Assembly: GCF_014892575.1 (NCBI RefSeq)
Contig: NZ_JADBGI010000009.1
Span: 199,077 to 233,175, forward strand
Direction: 5' to 3'
Origin: Nocardiopsis coralli
GTDB lineage: Bacteria > Actinomycetota > Actinomycetes > Streptosporangiales > Streptosporangiaceae
Length of the DNA: 34,099 bases
The translations under genes were made by a program, and so were the position numbers. The notes under the pieces are model-generated. The model ran no database searches, was not told the DNA's origin, and saw only the letters and a program-made list of their open reading frames with translations. This document shows, one piece after another, positions 31,702 to 34,099 of the stretch (its first letter is position 1; every line of letters begins with the position of its first letter).

Positions 31702-31714
31702 AGCAGCTGAGGCA

Positions 31715-31733
31715 GCGCCCCCTCGGGGGTCGC
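31715..31733 (+). terminator. Possible terminator after the methyltransferase
   Basis: GCGCCCCC and GGGGGTCGC pair in a short GC stem with a 2-nt apex, 13 nt after the stop codon at 31701. No U-tract. The rest of 31702-31905, between convergent genes, shows nothing else. Confidence 0.35.
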
Positions 31734-31905
31734 GGGTCCGGCGCCGTCCACCGCGGCGGCCCGGGCCCGCGCCCTACGCACCCGCTGCGACCCGCCAGCG
31801 CCCGGACACCGGCACCGGACCCGCCACGGGATCGGGGCGCCCGACGCGACGCGGATGCCCCCACGCGCTGGTGCAACGCACCCCCTGTGAGCGCCCGGGC
31901 CCCGT

Positions 31906-32832
31906 TCAGGCGCGGCGTTGCAGGGCCCGGCGCACCTGCGGCCGGTCCAGGGCCGCCACACACCAGGCGAAATGGCCGTCGTCGCCCTCGTCCGAGTAGG
32001 CGTTGGCGCCGGCCAGCCCGTAGGCGGCCCGGTACAGCGCCATCAGCTCCCGGTCCCACCCGCGCGCGGCGAAGGCCTCCAACATGGCCTCTTCGTGCTC
32101 GCGCGCCCGGGGACCGTACATGTCGAAGAAACCCGCGGCGGTGGCCGCGTCGAAGGCCCCGTCCCCGGCGGTGGTGAAGAACCCCCAGTCCAGCACGGCG
32201 CTGACCCGGCCGTGCTCGTCGACCAGGATGTTCTCCGGGCACAGGTCCCCGTGCACGATCCGCTCCGGCCCCGCCTCCAAGTGCTCCAGCGCCGCCACCA
32301 CCTGCGCGGCCACCGCGTCCAGGTCGGGCAGGGCCGCTCGCAGTGCGGGGGCGAACCGGTGCACACGCTCGGCCACCAACGCGGCCAGGTCGCGGCCCCA
32401 GGTACGGCCCGCCCGGCGCAGGCCCGCGCCCTGGTCCAGCACCGCCAGCGCCCGGGTGGCCGGCCCGGCGCGGGTGGCGTCCAGGTCGGCCACCACCTGC
32501 TGCACACACGCCCGGGCCTGTTCGAGCCCGACCTGCCCGGACCCCGAGGCCGTGCTCAGGGCGGTGCCGTGCAGCCGGCGTTCGATGCTCACCACCCGGT
32601 CGCCGTCGCGGTGCACGGCCAGGATGCGGGGGCTGTCCCAGGGCAGGTCCTGTGCGGCCAGCTCCTCGTAGAAGGCGGCCAGGGCGCGCAGTTCACCCTC
32701 GGTGCGCCAGGCCCAGGCCTTGCCCACCCGACCCTGGCCCAGGTCGTGGACCTGGCCTTCCATGCCCTGGCCCAGCACCCGCACGCTCCCGTACCCCAGC
32801 CGGTGGTAGAGGTCCTCGATCGGTGCGCCCAC
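31906..32832 (-). CDS. APH-fold phosphotransferase
   Basis: 308 aa kinase-like protein. The glycine-rich loop VLGQGMEGQVHDLG, the ATP-binding lysine in RVGKAWAWRTEGELRALAAF, the catalytic loop HGDLCPENILVDEHG and the metal-binding VLDWGFFTTAGDGAFD are all intact, so it is likely active. The helical C-lobe (MLEAFAARGWDRELMALYRA) completes the fold. Relatives phosphorylate small molecules or aminoglycosides; no specific substrate is indicated. The start is a GTG at 32830-32832 after GGGGGCGG; the upstream open frame has no similarity. Confidence 0.88.
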   Translation of the reverse strand: MGAPIEDLYHRLGYGSVRVLGQGMEGQVHDLGQGRVGKAWAWRTEGELRALAAFYEELAAQDLPWDSPRILAVHRDGDRVVSIERRLHGTALSTASGSGQVGLEQARACVQQVVADLDATRAGPATRALAVLDQGAGLRRAGRTWGRDLAALVAERVHRFAPALRAALPDLDAVAAQVVAALEHLEAGPERIVHGDLCPENILVDEHGRVSAVLDWGFFTTAGDGAFDAATAAGFFDMYGPRAREHEEAMLEAFAARGWDRELMALYRAAYGLAGANAYSDEGDDGHFAWCVAALDRPQVRRALQRRA

Positions 32833-32858
32833 GCCGCCCCCTGTTCGGTCCGCCCTGA

Positions 32859-32885
32859 CGTGTACCGATACCGCTGCGGTGCACG
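32859..32885. promoter_or_regulatory. Imperfect inverted repeat upstream of the phosphotransferase
   Basis: CGTGTACCG (32859-32867) and CGGTGCACG (32877-32885) match at 8 of 9 positions around 9 nt. It sits 27 nt upstream of the GTG start, divergent toward the small peptide gene. Candidate operator; no regulator is adjacent. Confidence 0.35.
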
Positions 32886-33073
32886 CCGGGGCGGAGTCTA
32901 CGCACCCCGTTCCCGGGCCTGCGATCCGTTTCCCCCGCCCCCGTCCGCGTCCCCTTACCGGAACGCGGGGCCCCTGGTGTGCGTGTGGCCTGATGTGGCC
33001 AACGCCCGCGCCCGGTGCGCGTGCGGTGGTAACCCGAGAGGATCCGTGTCCGCAGCGACCCCTGGGAGGTGCC

Positions 33074-33163
33074 ATGGGTGCACGCGGCCCCGAGTGGGCT
33101 TCGACCGTCTTCTACCTGTTCGTGCTGGTGTTGTTCCTGGCCTGGCTGGCCGAACGCTGCTGA
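33074..33163 (+). CDS. 29-residue single-span membrane peptide
   Basis: MGARGPEWASTVFYLFVLVL then FLAWLAERC: a polar N-terminus with Arg, an uninterrupted hydrophobic span from about residue 10 to 25, and a charged Glu-Arg-Cys end. GGGAGGT at 33064-33070 gives an excellent ribosome binding site 3 nt before the ATG, better than those of most genes here, which is the main reason to believe it. It would insert as one transmembrane helix; the function is unknown (small membrane peptides often modulate transporters or kinases). No repeat or toxin-antitoxin partner is visible, though an antisense RNA cannot be excluded. Confidence 0.6.
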   Translation: MGARGPEWASTVFYLFVLVLFLAWLAERC

Positions 33164-33222
33164 CCCCCGCACAGCTGTGGCCCCGACGCCGCACGCCAGG
33201 GCCACCAGGAAGACACACAGGG

Positions 33223-33238
33223 TGTTTCACGTGGAACC
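33223..33238. promoter_or_regulatory. parS-like site (ParB-binding consensus, 14 of 16)
   Basis: TGTTTCACGTGGAACC differs from the parS consensus TGTTTCACGTGAAACA at two positions and keeps the central GTTTCACGTG. It lies in the intergenic space between the small peptide and the SDR gene. TTTCACG (33225-33231) also pairs with CGTGAAA (33242-33248), so a hairpin is an alternative reading. Confidence 0.45.
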
Positions 33239-33258
33239 CTGCGTGAAAAGGGCGAAAC

Positions 33259-34098
<840 letters not shown>

Positions 34099-34099
34099 C

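Overview
The window is very GC-rich (about 75% by eye), codon third positions are almost all G or C, and many starts are GTG. Promoters resemble actinobacterial TANNNT -10 boxes, several directly abutting the start codon. Gene content (F420-type luciferase-like oxidoreductase, DUF3052, DUF4037, Mut7-C, DrrA/DrrB-type and UvrA-like proteins, 20-beta-hydroxysteroid dehydrogenase) points to a filamentous actinomycete. Nocardiopsis or a near relative is my guess; this is an inference and no marker gene is present to confirm it. I find no rRNA, tRNA, CRISPR array or intact transposase.

Layout. 1-3.1 kb: an orphan LuxR-type regulator with a degenerate receiver, an LLM flavin/F420 oxidoreductase, a zinc-free MDR reductase and the C-terminal stump of an MFS transporter. 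3.1-10.2 kb: a methyltransferase behind a perfect 12-bp inverted repeat; a leftward operon of DUF1023-type hydrolase, ABC ATPase and ABC permease joined by 4- and 8-nt overlaps; a two-component system (GTGA overlap); and a divergent polytopic membrane protein. 10.4-12.2 kb: a Mut7-C nuclease-like protein, a GNAT acetyltransferase, and a 0.5-kb gene-free stretch with what looks like the decayed end of an IS200/IS605 TnpB element. 12.2-20.0 kb: FAD monooxygenase, SGNH hydrolase with an extra N-terminal domain, DUF3052 protein, phosphotransferase, old-yellow-enzyme reductase and a short UvrA-like tandem ATPase, with a strong bidirectional terminator between the last two.

20.2-34.1 kb: an NAD(P)H-binding reductase divergent from its probable TetR repressor (two operator copies), a small lipoprotein, a DUF4037 nucleotidyltransferase-like protein, a TetR-FAD monooxygenase operon behind three inverted repeats, an RmlD-like reductase, a SnoaL-like protein behind an AT-rich operator, an SGNH hydrolase-PadR operon, two methyltransferases, an NmrA-like protein behind a MerR/SoxR-type promoter, a second phosphotransferase, a 29-residue membrane peptide, a parS-like site and a 20-beta-hydroxysteroid dehydrogenase.

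Taken together this is an accessory, redox- and detoxification-rich region: at least eight predicted flavin or NAD(P)H enzymes, a DrrA/DrrB-type exporter, a DrrC-like UvrA homologue, and many small self-contained regulator-target units. No PKS, NRPS or other scaffold-building biosynthetic enzyme is present. The most notable points are regulatory sites (MerR-type promoter at 29760, TetR operator pair at 21114-21173, palindrome at 27128), the TnpB/omega-RNA relic at 11890-12165, leaderless starts and the parS-like site at 33223.
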